A stretch of 60,941 nt of DNA from positions 1-60,941 of IMG/VR virus record IMGVR_UViG_3300025012_000095, one strand, 5' to 3'. Below are positions 1-7,085 of this stretch, piece by piece. Source of the DNA: a virus. The position numbers and the translations under genes were made by a program. The notes under the pieces are model-generated. The model saw only the letters and a list, made by a program, of their open reading frames with translations, was not told the DNA's origin and searched no databases. Numbering within the stretch: the stretch's first letter is position 1; each line of letters starts with the position of its first letter.

Positions 1-3
1 TCT

Positions 4-129
4 GTGTTGGCGTGCGGATGCGTAGCAGACTCGATTGGTGGGCTCTGGGCGCCGTGCGCCGAAGTGGCAGAGGTGCACGCTCTCGCGTGTGAGCTGGCGG
101 GCCAGGGGCTTCTGTTAGATTCCGAGAGA
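4..129. repeat. Left copy of 126-bp terminal direct repeat
   Basis: These 126 bases are identical to the last 126 bases of the window. Bases 1-3 do not match the corresponding bases before the right copy. The pattern is what a circular assembly, or a terminally redundant phage genome, gives. The unique genome length is then about 60,815 bp. Confidence 0.95.
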
Positions 130-285
130 CGCCGGCGGCGGGGGTTCACGGGGTGGAACCTGCCCACACTGCCAGAGGATCAACAACACTTTGACGATCT
201 GATAGACACGTTGCGGAACCACGTCGCCAATCAGAAACGGAAGGAAACGAACAGGACAAAGCAGCGCCCTATCCAGGGTTTGTAA
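4..285 (+). CDS. C-terminal part of a gene that wraps across the window ends
   Basis: The frame is open from the first bases and is the direct continuation of the frame that starts at 60750. Joined through the terminal repeat the product is 115 residues: 22 codons lie before the repeat and 93 from here. The GTG at 4 is therefore an internal codon, not the true start. The protein has several Cys residues (CGC, PCAE, LACE), an Arg-rich stretch and a basic C-terminus, and no family I recognise. It is the last gene of the early-type operon of small genes and is followed by the promoter at 295. Confidence 0.75.
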   Translation: MLACGCVADSIGGLWAPCAEVAEVHALACELAGQGLLLDSERRRRRGFTGWNLPTLPEDQQHFDDLIDTLRNHVANQKRKETNRTKQRPIQGL

Positions 286-294
286 CGTGCAACC

Positions 295-323
295 TTGACA
301 GCCGCCAAGTACTAGGTTATACT
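295..323 (+). promoter_or_regulatory. Sigma-70-type promoter for the left operon
   Basis: A TTGACA box (295-300) is followed by a 17-base spacer and TATACT (318-323). It lies 64 bases before the first gene of the operon. It is the closest match to consensus among the promoters seen in this genome. Confidence 0.8.
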
Positions 324-386
324 TCTGATCGACGCAGCAGAGGATCAACTCGAGGCACTCACAATGGAGGAACGAGAGACACTATC

Positions 387-1481
387 ATGGGAGACCTAAC
401 GTTCATACCAGCCAAGCGGGAGCAGGGCAAGGCGCGGATTGCCCTTGTTGGACCCTCGGGGTCGGGCAAGACTTGGACCGCTCTCTCGATTGCCAGTGGA
501 TTAGCGCCCACTGGCAGGATCGCGGTCATTGACACCGAGCACGGCAGCGCTTCGAAGTATGCCGGCTTGTGGGAATTCGACGTTCTGTGCCTAGACACCT
601 TCGCTCCCGAGCGGTACATCGCAGCCATCAAGGCCGCGGAGGCAGCAGGCTATGATGTCGTTGTGATTGACAGCCTATCGCACGAGTGGGTTGGACCTGG
701 CGGGGCGTTGGAGATGGTAGACGCCGAAACCATCCGCTCGAAGTCCACCAACAGCTATACGGCTTGGCGCAAGGTGACGCCGGAGCACAACCGGCTGTTC
801 GACACCATCATCCGCTGTAACTCGCATGTCGTAGCGACGTTGCGAACAAAGACGGAGTACGTGATAGAGAAGGATGACAGGGGGAAGGCCGTCCCCAGGA
901 AGATCGGGCTGGCGCCCATCACCAGGGAGGGCGCGGATTATGAGTTTGACGTGGTGGCAGAGATGGACCTGGATCACCTCTTGATCGTCACCAAAACTCG
1001 CTGTCCCGACCTCGACGGGCTGGCGGTTAGGAAGCCTGACAAATCGTTCGGGGAGCAGGTAAGAGCCTGGCTGTCCGATGCCCCTCCCCGTGCGCCAGTC
1101 GAAGCATTCACTCCCTCCATTGTGTCGCCCGAGCAGTCTAAAGCCCCGACCGGACAGGCTGCAATTACGGGGAATGTCGCCGCCGAGGTTGTAGGGGCCG
1201 TCAAGCGGGGCGTGAAGGGGGCCATAGAGGATGCTGGTGAAGACACCGACCAGCTACTTGCCGTACTGCGGAAGATCGCGGCAATGGGGGACACGGACAA
1301 CAGAGCGGCGGCCTTGAAGCTCTGGGAGGAACACGTCATTGCGGTTGGTGGGCCGGACACCATGTACCAAGCCATCGAGGAATTGGAGGGGTGGTTGCAG
1401 ACCACCGAGCGAGACGGGCTAATAGCATCGTTGCAAAAGTCGAAAGACCTGCTCGTCTACCGGGCTAGAGCAGTGCCATGA
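387..1481 (+). CDS. RecA-like AAA ATPase (Sak4-type recombinase candidate)
   Basis: A 364-residue P-loop ATPase. Walker A is GPSGSGKT near residues 22-29, and a Walker B-like strand (DVVVIDSLSHEW) lies near residues 90-101. The motif spacing and the N-terminal 'KARIALVGPSGSGKT' context match the phage AAA_24/Sak4 group of single-strand annealing or RecA-like recombination ATPases. The C-terminal 130 residues are low in recognisable motifs. The gene heads the operon behind the promoter at 295 and overlaps the next gene by ATGA. The general ATPase assignment is firm; the recombination role is inferred from the family. Confidence 0.8.
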   Translation: MGDLTFIPAKREQGKARIALVGPSGSGKTWTALSIASGLAPTGRIAVIDTEHGSASKYAGLWEFDVLCLDTFAPERYIAAIKAAEAAGYDVVVIDSLSHEWVGPGGALEMVDAETIRSKSTNSYTAWRKVTPEHNRLFDTIIRCNSHVVATLRTKTEYVIEKDDRGKAVPRKIGLAPITREGADYEFDVVAEMDLDHLLIVTKTRCPDLDGLAVRKPDKSFGEQVRAWLSDAPPRAPVEAFTPSIVSPEQSKAPTGQAAITGNVAAEVVGAVKRGVKGAIEDAGEDTDQLLAVLRKIAAMGDTDNRAAALKLWEEHVIAVGGPDTMYQAIEELEGWLQTTERDGLIASLQKSKDLLVYRARAVP

Positions 1482-1705
1482 CAAACAACCCGCCGGACAC
1501 AAGCGACCTGCTAACCATTGCTGGCGCGGCAACCCTCTTGGGGATTTCTCGCCAAGCGGTGCATCAAAAGATTCAGCGATGGCGACGCACTAAGGGGAGA
1601 AAGGGCCTGGCGTCGGCGCTGATAAACGACCGCATTGTCGTATCCCGAAAAGCCGTAGAGGCTCTGCGAGTGGCTAAGAAGATCCCCCCTCCGTGCGAGG
1701 AGTAA
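1478..1705 (+). CDS. Helix-turn-helix DNA-binding protein
   Basis: 75 residues. The segment from about residue 10 to 60 reads as a MerR/excisionase-like winged HTH: an AATLLGISRQAVHQKI recognition helix pair, then a basic wing and a VSRKAVEALR helix. It starts inside the stop of the upstream ATPase gene, so translation is probably coupled. Its target is unknown; a role in controlling the early operon or helping recombination is possible. Confidence 0.6.
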   Translation: MTNNPPDTSDLLTIAGAATLLGISRQAVHQKIQRWRRTKGRKGLASALINDRIVVSRKAVEALRVAKKIPPPCEE

Positions 1706-1965
1706 CGGCAGCCGAGAAGCTTCACCTTGCGCGTGTAGTGAGGATGGGCTGCTGTATCTGCGGGCGAGCGGCTGAGGTTCATCACATTCGAAGGGACGAA
1801 GGGAGAAATCACATGCGTGTGTTACCGCTTTGCCCTCCGCATCACAGGACGGGCGGGCTTGGGGTGGCTATACACGATGGACGAGAGACGTGGGAGAAGC
1901 GCTACGGCTCAGAGGAGTCGTTGCTAGGGTGGGTAGAGACCCATTTGGGCGGCAGTGATGGCTGA
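1693..1965 (+). CDS. Ref-like HNH nuclease
   Basis: 90 residues from a GTG start that overlaps the end of the HTH gene. The motifs CCICG, VHHIR, LCPPHHR and the tail 'WEKRYGSEESLL' follow the order seen in the phage Ref (RecA-dependent nuclease) family, a His-Me/HNH metal-finger fold. The neighbouring RecA-like ATPase supports a role in recombination or repair. The fold is likely; RecA dependence is only inferred. Confidence 0.65.
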   Translation: MRGVTAAEKLHLARVVRMGCCICGRAAEVHHIRRDEGRNHMRVLPLCPPHHRTGGLGVAIHDGRETWEKRYGSEESLLGWVETHLGGSDG

Positions 1966-2233
1966 ACCAAGTGTTGTGAAATGGAAGAAAGTGCAGGACT
2001 ACTTAGGGCGGCCTGGCATGGCAACCCGACGAGGGGAGTTGGAGGCTTGCATATGGGAGCCGGATCCCGAAGATGATCCACCCAAGAGGTACTTTTGGCA
2101 AGTAGGCCGCTACGCCAATGGCGGGGATTGGGAATTGCAATCCCAGGGGGAAGCCAAACGGCGACGCACCGCAGTAGAGCAGGCTTTGATGGCACTCAAG
2201 CACGTAGAGGAGCGCGCCAATGCCAAGGGGTAA
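1958..2233 (+). CDS. Hypothetical protein
   Basis: 91 residues from ATG 1958 (a GTG one codon earlier is also possible). Charged, soluble and rich in Lys/Arg/Trp, with no motif I recognise. It overlaps both neighbours, so it is translated within the left operon. Confidence 0.55.
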   Translation: MAEPSVVKWKKVQDYLGRPGMATRRGELEACIWEPDPEDDPPKRYFWQVGRYANGGDWELQSQGEAKRRRTAVEQALMALKHVEERANAKG

Positions 2234-2426
2234 TCGTTTTAGGGCAGTCCTGGTCAGCACTGGCAGTTTGCGCCATTACGTGAAGGTGTGGGGTGATGGT
2301 GTTCCTTGCTCCGCCACGCTCTGTAACAGAGATTGGCTCTGCGATGATGAGGAGCCATCACTTGCGGATGGGCTGTGCAAGTGCTGCGTGGCGAGACTGT
2401 CTGCGGAGGTGGACGGTGGTGACTGA
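2220..2426 (+). CDS. Small Cys-rich protein
   Basis: 68 residues. Several Cys residues, including a C-x2-C pair (CKCC), hint at a metal site. It overlaps the upstream gene by 14 bases and the downstream GTG start. No family recognised. Confidence 0.45.
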   Translation: MPRGNRFRAVLVSTGSLRHYVKVWGDGVPCSATLCNRDWLCDDEEPSLADGLCKCCVARLSAEVDGGD

Positions 2427-2631
2427 CGCGGAACACTACTACGTCCTACCAAGCCTGTACGATTGGGGCGATTTCTTGACGGAGATGGGCCCGTTGGCGG
2501 GTGTGCCGGGGACGTGCGGCGTGTTGCTATGCTACGCCACTGCCGATGCGGCGTTGGCGGCGATGGAAGAGGCGGGGTTGCCGCCGGGGACGCTGCCGAT
2601 AATGATACGACGAGCGTCGGGGGCCCCGTGA
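2419..2631 (+). CDS. Hypothetical protein
   Basis: 70 residues from GTG 2419 (GTG 2416 also possible). A purine-rich GCGGAGGTGG just upstream serves as the ribosome site and overlaps the end of the previous gene. The frame extends upstream to 2293, but the upstream part reads like a shadow. It contains a DAALAAMEEAGLPPGTLP helix-turn stretch similar to small phage proteins of unknown function. Confidence 0.5.
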   Translation: MTDAEHYYVLPSLYDWGDFLTEMGPLAGVPGTCGVLLCYATADAALAAMEEAGLPPGTLPIMIRRASGAP

Positions 2632-2951
2632 TAACTGACACGGAACACCTACACGACCTGGCCGCCGCTCGGGTCGCGCCGCATGGCGGGATTGCGCCTG
2701 GGGCCGACGCCTGGGGCTTCCTGGCGCGGTATTGGCACAGCATGGCGGACTTGCTGCAATTCCTCATGCTACGCGAGCGCGCCAGGGCCGCGAGACCGAG
2801 GGGCATTGCGCCTGGGGCCGACGCCTGGCACATGATCGCAGAGGAAAGGGCGGGCGCGTGTCGAAAGTTGGCCGCTGAATGCCAGGAGTGGCGGGATCGG
2901 TACAACGCGCTGAGGCAGGAGCGAGACGGCATAAAGGAGAGGGCGTTGTGA
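2628..2951 (+). CDS. Hypothetical protein with duplicated motif
   Basis: 107 residues from GTG 2628, which overlaps the stop of the previous gene (GTGA). The nine-residue motif GIAPGADAW occurs twice, each time followed by a charged helix, so the protein probably arose by internal duplication. Strongly helical C-terminus. Function unknown. Confidence 0.55.
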   Translation: MITDTEHLHDLAAARVAPHGGIAPGADAWGFLARYWHSMADLLQFLMLRERARAARPRGIAPGADAWHMIAEERAGACRKLAAECQEWRDRYNALRQERDGIKERAL

Positions 2952-3241
2952 CTAGGCCGCTGGAGTGTTGTGTGCAATGCGGTGCCTTAACGGACCGCGC
3001 GGGTGCTGGGGACGGTAGCCTGTATCTCAATGACGATGGGCCGTACTGCGAGGGTTGCTACTACGATACGCTGATCACGAAGTACGAGGAGGCATTAGTC
3101 AGGATAGGGCACTTGGGGCAGGTGCTAACCGAGGCGCTGGAAATGCTCGATCGGGCGGAGAAGCGGCACATAGCGGAGTTGGTTGAGTTGGCGAGACTGA
3201 GAGCGGGCCGCTCACTGGCTATGCTGGAGGGTGGACTGTGA
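2948..3241 (+). CDS. Zinc-ribbon protein with coiled-coil tail
   Basis: 97 residues from GTG 2948, overlapping the upstream stop. The N-terminus has a CCVQC ... YCEGC four-Cys arrangement typical of a zinc ribbon. The second half is an uninterrupted charged helix. No specific family recognised. It lies immediately before the DNA-modification gene at 3266. Confidence 0.55.
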   Translation: MTRPLECCVQCGALTDRAGAGDGSLYLNDDGPYCEGCYYDTLITKYEEALVRIGHLGQVLTEALEMLDRAEKRHIAELVELARLRAGRSLAMLEGGL

Positions 3242-3265
3242 CCGTCGTGACGGCTGACGTGATCG

Positions 3266-4189
3266 ATGGGCGGCGTCGAAATGGGGATGAGCCGGAGGAC
3301 AACCGTGATTTTTTACGTCGGCCTTCACATGCCAAGTCATGCCCGGCATTTCGACAATTGCATGATTAGTGTGAATCGCCTTTGCAAGCGCCGCAGCCCT
3401 TTCGTAGTGCGAAATTGGATTATGGACAGTGGCGCATTCACCACTGTCTATCGCGATGGTGGATACCGGACTCCTCCCGATGCTTATGTGGCTGAGGTTC
3501 GGCGGTGGTCTTCAAACGGCAATCTGGTTGCCGCCGTGTCACAGGACTGGATGTGTGAGCCCGTTGTGCTGGAGAAGACCGGACTGTCCATAGCGGACCA
3601 CCAACGGTTGACGATCGAACGCTATTGTCAGCTCGCACCCCTCATCGACATGACATACCTGATGCCGGTGCTCCAGGGTTATGCGCCGGCCGAGTATGCC
3701 CTACACGTGCGACAATACGGTGAGTTGCTGGCGCCGAGTGCGTGGGTTGGCGTTGGGTCTGTTTGTAAAAGGAACGCTTCGCCTGGGCGGGTGGAGGCGG
3801 TGTTACGGGAGATTTTGACGGTGCGGCCCGACCTGTGGTTGCATGGGTTTGGCCTGAAGACGACAGCTCTAGCAGACGGGCGAGTGCGGGCTATGCTGTC
3901 GTCAGCCGATAGCATGGCGTGGTCCTATGCAGCGCGTTGGGAGGGCCGAGACGCAAACGACTGGAGGGAGGCGGCCCGATTTGTGACGCGAATCGTGTCA
4001 AGGCCGCACCAACTACCATTGTGGCTATCGTCCCACTGTCTAGAGGTGTCGGCGGAGACAGGTGTCGGCGACAATCAGCCTCCGCTTTGTGCGGGGATGG
4101 GCGCGGGGATGAGGATGTGGACTCGCGGCCGAGCAGTCGGTCCCGCCGCGACGTCAACCGAGCAGCCGGCCCTGCCGGGCCTGGCGTAG
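3266..4189 (+). CDS. dpdA: DpdA-like 7-deazaguanine DNA transglycosylase
   Basis: 307 residues; ATG 3281 or 3287 are alternative starts. It is related to tRNA-guanine transglycosylase (TGT) but is a phage DpdA-type protein. Visible motifs in order: MDSGAFT (Asp54, matching the TGT DSGGFQ base-binding loop), QDWMCEP, PVLQG, WVGVGSVCKRN (matching the TGT glycine loop), LHGFGLK, and SADSMAWS (Asp215, in the position of the TGT catalytic nucleophile). The TGT C-terminal Cys3-His zinc site is not evident. Known DpdA proteins exchange guanine in DNA for preQ0 or a derivative, which blocks host restriction enzymes. The YhhQ transporter gene is about 1 kb downstream. The family is clear; the exact base made is unknown. 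Confidence 0.85.
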   Translation: MGGVEMGMSRRTTVIFYVGLHMPSHARHFDNCMISVNRLCKRRSPFVVRNWIMDSGAFTTVYRDGGYRTPPDAYVAEVRRWSSNGNLVAAVSQDWMCEPVVLEKTGLSIADHQRLTIERYCQLAPLIDMTYLMPVLQGYAPAEYALHVRQYGELLAPSAWVGVGSVCKRNASPGRVEAVLREILTVRPDLWLHGFGLKTTALADGRVRAMLSSADSMAWSYAARWEGRDANDWREAARFVTRIVSRPHQLPLWLSSHCLEVSAETGVGDNQPPLCAGMGAGMRMWTRGRAVGPAATSTEQPALPGLA

Positions 4190-4201
4190 TCAATCAATCG
4201 G
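4172..4201. repeat. 30-bp direct repeat, left copy
   Basis: Identical to 6301-6330. This copy spans the last codons and stop of the DpdA gene and the upstream part of the next ribosome site. The two copies bracket the lipoprotein/methyltransferase/YhhQ region. Confidence 0.9.
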
Positions 4202-4210
4202 GAGAATAAC

Positions 4211-4999
4211 ATGATCGACGCCATACTGGACCGCATGATCGACGCCATACTGGACCGATGGACGCTGGTTGGCGACAGATGGTACGCCTTCCGTTGTCCC
4301 GCCGGAAATGGGCCCCGGACTTGGCGGTGTCCGAGCGTCTGCCCGTGCTGTGAGGGCGAGTGCGGGTTTACGGAACACGTGGACGAATGGGGCGGCCCAC
4401 ACTATCCCTGTGGATATTGCGACAGCAGTGGCGTTGTGTCGCTGCGCGCGCGGATGTTGTGGTGGTCCTATGGGTCCCGCGTAGGTAAGTGGTTCTGGCG
4501 GCTCTTCGAACGCCTAGAAGAAAGGCGGCAGGTGAATGACATGACCAAGGACACGCTACGTTGGATCGTCGCGTTGGCCGCGCTTGTGGCGGCGCTGACG
4601 CTGGTTGGGTGCCGTGGCAATGCGACGGCTGGCCCCATCGGTTCCGCCTGGCCGACCGAGGACCTGACCGCCGCTGGCTGGCAGGCTACGGGCATGTGCG
4701 CGCCGGCGGTGGTTACGCCGGCCATGCTGGCGGTGTGGTTCGCCTCGGTTGACGGTACGATCCGTGTAGAGGTCGGCGCCAGTACGGTATCGTTCGGGCA
4801 TTACGTCGTTTCGGTGGATGTTGCCCAGCGATCCGTGTCGGTGGTAGGGCCGCCGGGTGCCGATGTGCTAGAGCGGGACATAGCGGCGTGTGTCGGCTCG
4901 GGGCCGATGCCGGACGACCGCGCCGGGCGCTGGATAGACGGCATGTACACGGATGAGGCTATCGAGCCGACTGCGCCAGCCGGCGAGCCACAAGCCTGA
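4211..4999 (+). CDS. Zinc-finger / lipoprotein-like fusion protein
   Basis: 262 residues in one open frame that looks like two joined genes. The first 16 residues are an exact 8-residue tandem repeat (24-bp duplication at 4211-4258). Residues 40-80 carry Cys pairs (CPCC, CGYC) of a zinc-ribbon type. From Met111 (ATG 4541) the sequence is a lipoprotein signal: MTKD, a hydrophobic stretch of about 18 residues, then a TLVGC lipobox, then a secreted-type domain with two further Cys. The ATG at 4541 may be the true start of a separate lipoprotein of 152 residues. A phage lipoprotein could act in superinfection exclusion; this is inference. Confidence 0.55.
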   Translation: MIDAILDRMIDAILDRWTLVGDRWYAFRCPAGNGPRTWRCPSVCPCCEGECGFTEHVDEWGGPHYPCGYCDSSGVVSLRARMLWWSYGSRVGKWFWRLFERLEERRQVNDMTKDTLRWIVALAALVAALTLVGCRGNATAGPIGSAWPTEDLTAAGWQATGMCAPAVVTPAMLAVWFASVDGTIRVEVGASTVSFGHYVVSVDVAQRSVSVVGPPGADVLERDIAACVGSGPMPDDRAGRWIDGMYTDEAIEPTAPAGEPQA

Positions 5000-5023
5000 C
5001 CGGGATTATGAGGGAGCCGTGAC

Positions 5024-5335
5024 GTGAACTTTAATAAGTGCCCCTTCCCGTGGTTTGGCGGAAAGAGTCAAGCCGCCCCGGTTGTGTGGGCTGCGTTAGG
5101 GGATTGCGTGCATTACATAGTCAACCGTGCGATAGACAAAGAGAGAGGTGAGAGTGAAATACTCCAAGTGGTTCCTGATCGTCGCCGCCTTCTTCATCAC
5201 AGCCTTATTGACCGCGAACATAATCGCCGTAAAGTTGATCGACGTCTTCGGGCTGATTATGCCGGCGGGGGTGATCATCTTCCCCGTCAGCTACATCTTC
5301 GGCGACGTGCTCACCGAGGTCTACGGTTACGCTAG
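5024..5335 (+). pseudogene. N-terminal remnant of a DNA adenine methyltransferase
   Basis: A GTG start with a GGGAG site. The first 30 codons include CPFPWFGGKSQAAPVVW and ALGDCVHYI, the motif X region and following strand of D12-class phage adenine methyltransferases. The expected next element, a motif I of the type EPFAG, is missing. The frame runs instead into the YhhQ gene region and stops at 5335. About 100 bases are homologous; the rest is out-of-frame transporter sequence. It cannot be an active methyltransferase as it stands. Confidence 0.7.
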
Positions 5336-5849
5336 AGCGCGCACGGTCATCTGGCTCGGCTTCCTGTGCAACCTGCTCGCCGTGATCGCCATCACCGTCG
5401 CCCAAATCCTGCCCGCAGCCGCCTTCTGGCAGGGCCAAGGTGCCTACGAGACGATTCTCGGCTATGCCCCCCGCCTGCTGTTGGCCTCCTTCACGGCGTA
5501 CGTCGTCGGCGAATTCGCCAACTCGTACGTCCTCGCCAAGATGAAGATCGCCACCCGCGGCCGCTGGCTGTGGACCCGGACCATTGGCTCCACACTCGTC
5601 GGCCAGGGCCTGGACTCTCTACTCTTCATCCTGATCGCCTTCGCCGGCACCATCCCCACGGCTGGTCTGCTGAGTGCCATCATCACGCAGTGGCTCGTCA
5701 AGTCCGCCTACGAAGCCTTGGCCACACCGATCACCTACGCCGTGACTAGCTTCCTCAAGCGCGAGGAGGGCATCGACGTATTTGACTATGACACGAGCTT
5801 CAACCCGATCTCGACGCCGCATCCTCGTGCCATTCGCCGGATCGGGTAG
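5154..5849 (+). CDS. yhhQ: Queuosine-precursor transporter (YhhQ/VUT family)
   Basis: 231 residues from GTG 5154, with GAGAGAGG a few bases upstream; GTG 5148 is possible. Six or so hydrophobic segments are visible. Family signatures include TANIIAVKLIDVFG, PVSYIFGDVLTEVYGY, a central FANSYVLAKMK and, near the C-terminus, KSAYEALATPITY. YhhQ proteins import 7-deazaguanine precursors (preQ0, preQ1). The last 12 or so codons run into former methyltransferase DNA, so the C-terminus is probably extended. No queuosine biosynthesis gene is present, so with DpdA it suggests a salvage route to modified phage DNA. Less GTG-rich and more C-ending codons than its neighbours suggest transfer. Confidence 0.9.
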   Translation: MKYSKWFLIVAAFFITALLTANIIAVKLIDVFGLIMPAGVIIFPVSYIFGDVLTEVYGYARARTVIWLGFLCNLLAVIAITVAQILPAAAFWQGQGAYETILGYAPRLLLASFTAYVVGEFANSYVLAKMKIATRGRWLWTRTIGSTLVGQGLDSLLFILIAFAGTIPTAGLLSAIITQWLVKSAYEALATPITYAVTSFLKREEGIDVFDYDTSFNPISTPHPRAIRRIG

Positions 5850-5970
5850 CGCGGTCTGCGGCGCGATGCTGGTGGGCTGGGAGGATGTACTGGCGATCGA
5901 ACGCGAGCTAGAGTACGCCGACATTGCGCTGGAGAGCCACAAACGTGAAGCCGCCTTGCGTGTGGTATGA
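5782..5970 (+). pseudogene. C-terminal remnant of a DNA methyltransferase
   Basis: In a different frame from YhhQ and overlapping its end, this segment encodes RRILVPFAGSGSAVCGAML, then a Gly/Ala helix and ERELEYADIALESHK. This is the AdoMet-binding FxGxG motif (motif I) and the following acidic strand end of N6-adenine/N4-cytosine methyltransferases, as found at the C-terminus of beta-class enzymes. The catalytic DPPY/SPPY motif is absent. With the fragment at 5024 it flanks YhhQ; the two may come from one enzyme or from two different ones. Confidence 0.65.
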
Positions 5971-6130
5971 GACCCTTGACGGTTGGTACGAGACCGAGTG
6001 CGGGCACGCGTTCATCGTCGACCACGGCACGCCGGCGGAGAATGGCATGGGGTTTTGCTGCTACTGCGGGGCAACGCTAACGGCGGTCCGGGCGCAGTCA
6101 CACAACGATGACGATCAAGAGGAGGTGTGA
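5945..6130 (+). CDS. Small zinc-ribbon protein
   Basis: 61 residues from GTG 5945, which overlaps the methyltransferase remnant. TECGHAF ... FCCYCGATL forms a C-x-H and C-x2-C type zinc site. The layout resembles short zinc-ribbon proteins common in phages, including Lar-like restriction-alleviation proteins, but the match is too general to name it. Confidence 0.55.
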   Translation: MKPPCVWYETLDGWYETECGHAFIVDHGTPAENGMGFCCYCGATLTAVRAQSHNDDDQEEV

Positions 6131-6134
6131 TGTG

Positions 6135-6338
6135 ATGAACCGTTCGTGGCGCGGCAGCAGAATCTATGAATGGCGTGGATGGGTAGTGCTGTTAGTTGGG
6201 AATTACAAAGTCTCGTTCAAGTGGCGCCCTGGCGGTGCGATTGGCCGATGGGGGCGCTGGAGCATTCTGCCGCGGGTGGGGCCGGAGGATGTGTGGCAAG
6301 CTGCCGGGCCTGGCGTAGTCAATCAATCGGAGGAATGA
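6135..6338 (+). CDS. Hypothetical protein
   Basis: 67 residues from ATG 6135 behind an AAGAGGAGGTG site. Basic and Trp/Arg-rich, with no recognised motif. Its last 12 codons are encoded by the right copy of the 30-bp repeat plus the next ribosome site, so the tail was probably created by a recombination junction. Confidence 0.45.
   Translation: MNRSWRGSRIYEWRGWVVLLVGNYKVSFKWRPGGAIGRWGRWSILPRVGPEDVWQAAGPGVVNQSEE
6301..6330. repeat. 30-bp direct repeat, right copy
   Basis: Identical to 4172-4201, where the same bases end the DpdA gene. Here they lie at the end of the gene at 6135 and before the ribosome site for the gene at 6340. The distance between copies is 2,129 bp. Confidence 0.9.
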
Positions 6339-6339
6339 C

Positions 6340-6609
6340 GTGATTTGCAGACTGGGGATACATCAGTGGGCGTGGTTCGGCCCGATCTATGGCGGGCAGT
6401 TTATGAACCGGGTTTGCAAGCGGTGTAGGGAGCACCAGGTCTACTCCTTGGCTCAGGGTGACTATCGCTCCGACTGGCATCGTGTTGGCGCCGAGGATTG
6501 GCTGACATATAACCCCGCGCCGCCGGTACTGTCGAAGGAAACGATGGACGTTATTGGTCGGTTGCGCGAAGCTCCTGTTGACACCGTGGCCGGTGGCGCC
6601 GTAACTTGA
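6340..6609 (+). CDS. Hypothetical protein with Cys pair
   Basis: 89 residues from GTG 6340 with an excellent AATCGGAGGAAT site. It begins MICRLGIHQW and has CKRCREHQ, a pattern of short phage zinc-binding proteins. It is the last gene of the left operon; its stop overlaps the -35 box of the next promoter. Confidence 0.55.
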   Translation: MICRLGIHQWAWFGPIYGGQFMNRVCKRCREHQVYSLAQGDYRSDWHRVGAEDWLTYNPAPPVLSKETMDVIGRLREAPVDTVAGGAVT

Positions 6610-6634
6610 CGGCGCGCCCCGGCTGTGGTAGACT
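6606..6634 (+). promoter_or_regulatory. Sigma-70-type promoter for the primase operon
   Basis: TTGACG (6606-6611), a 17-base spacer ending TGTGG, then TAGACT (6629-6634). The spacer end and -10 box are shared with the promoters at 45164 and 53533. Confidence 0.8.
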
Positions 6635-7085
6635 ACCCGCGTACCGCGAGAGCGGCGAAAGGACCGATCATGAGGCCGTCACGGGCCGAAACACGAGGTG
6701 CATACGCGTTACTCACCAGCCCTCCTGGGCGCGGTGCCGGTGCTGGAAGCCTACCCGTGGGCAACTGTGACCCGTCACCGACGCCGCGCCCAGGAGGGCT
6801 GGTTCTGTTAACAACTCACAGGCCCAGCGGACTTGCGGAAAAGCCGACACGGCATCCTGACAGCCGAGGTACGTAGTGGCTAACGGCGCTTTGTAGCGCC
6901 ACTGGTGTCGGGGAATTGAGAGGGTGTCAAGGCCCGCCGAGGTTGCAACACCTTGGGCGGGACGGATTGGTAACAGCCCAGTCGAACCTCAGGTGCGCCT
7001 GTGAGAAGAGCCCTACTCCTTTGCCGCCCCTCCGTAGTGGGGGTAGGGGGGCGAGCATTACTCTAAATTCCCCACCAAAAGGGGG
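6635..7085 (+). ncRNA. Structured gene-free leader, candidate non-coding RNA
   Basis: About 450 transcribed bases between the promoter and the primase gene hold no convincing gene. Perfect 19-base arms (6716-6734 and 6784-6802) enclose a 49-base loop. Further stems are GGCGCT/AGCGCC (6885-6900), a CCCGCC...GGGCGGG stem (about 6933-6961) and a CCCCTCC...GGGGGG stem (about 7023-7055). This could be a regulatory leader, a separate RNA, or a replication origin structure next to the primase. No known riboswitch was recognised. Confidence 0.4.

Noticed and set aside
6625-6876. An 83-codon + strand frame in the primase leader
   Set aside because: It runs through the perfect 19-bp inverted repeat, is Pro/Gly/Arg-rich like translated GC-rich non-coding DNA, and has no clear ribosome site.
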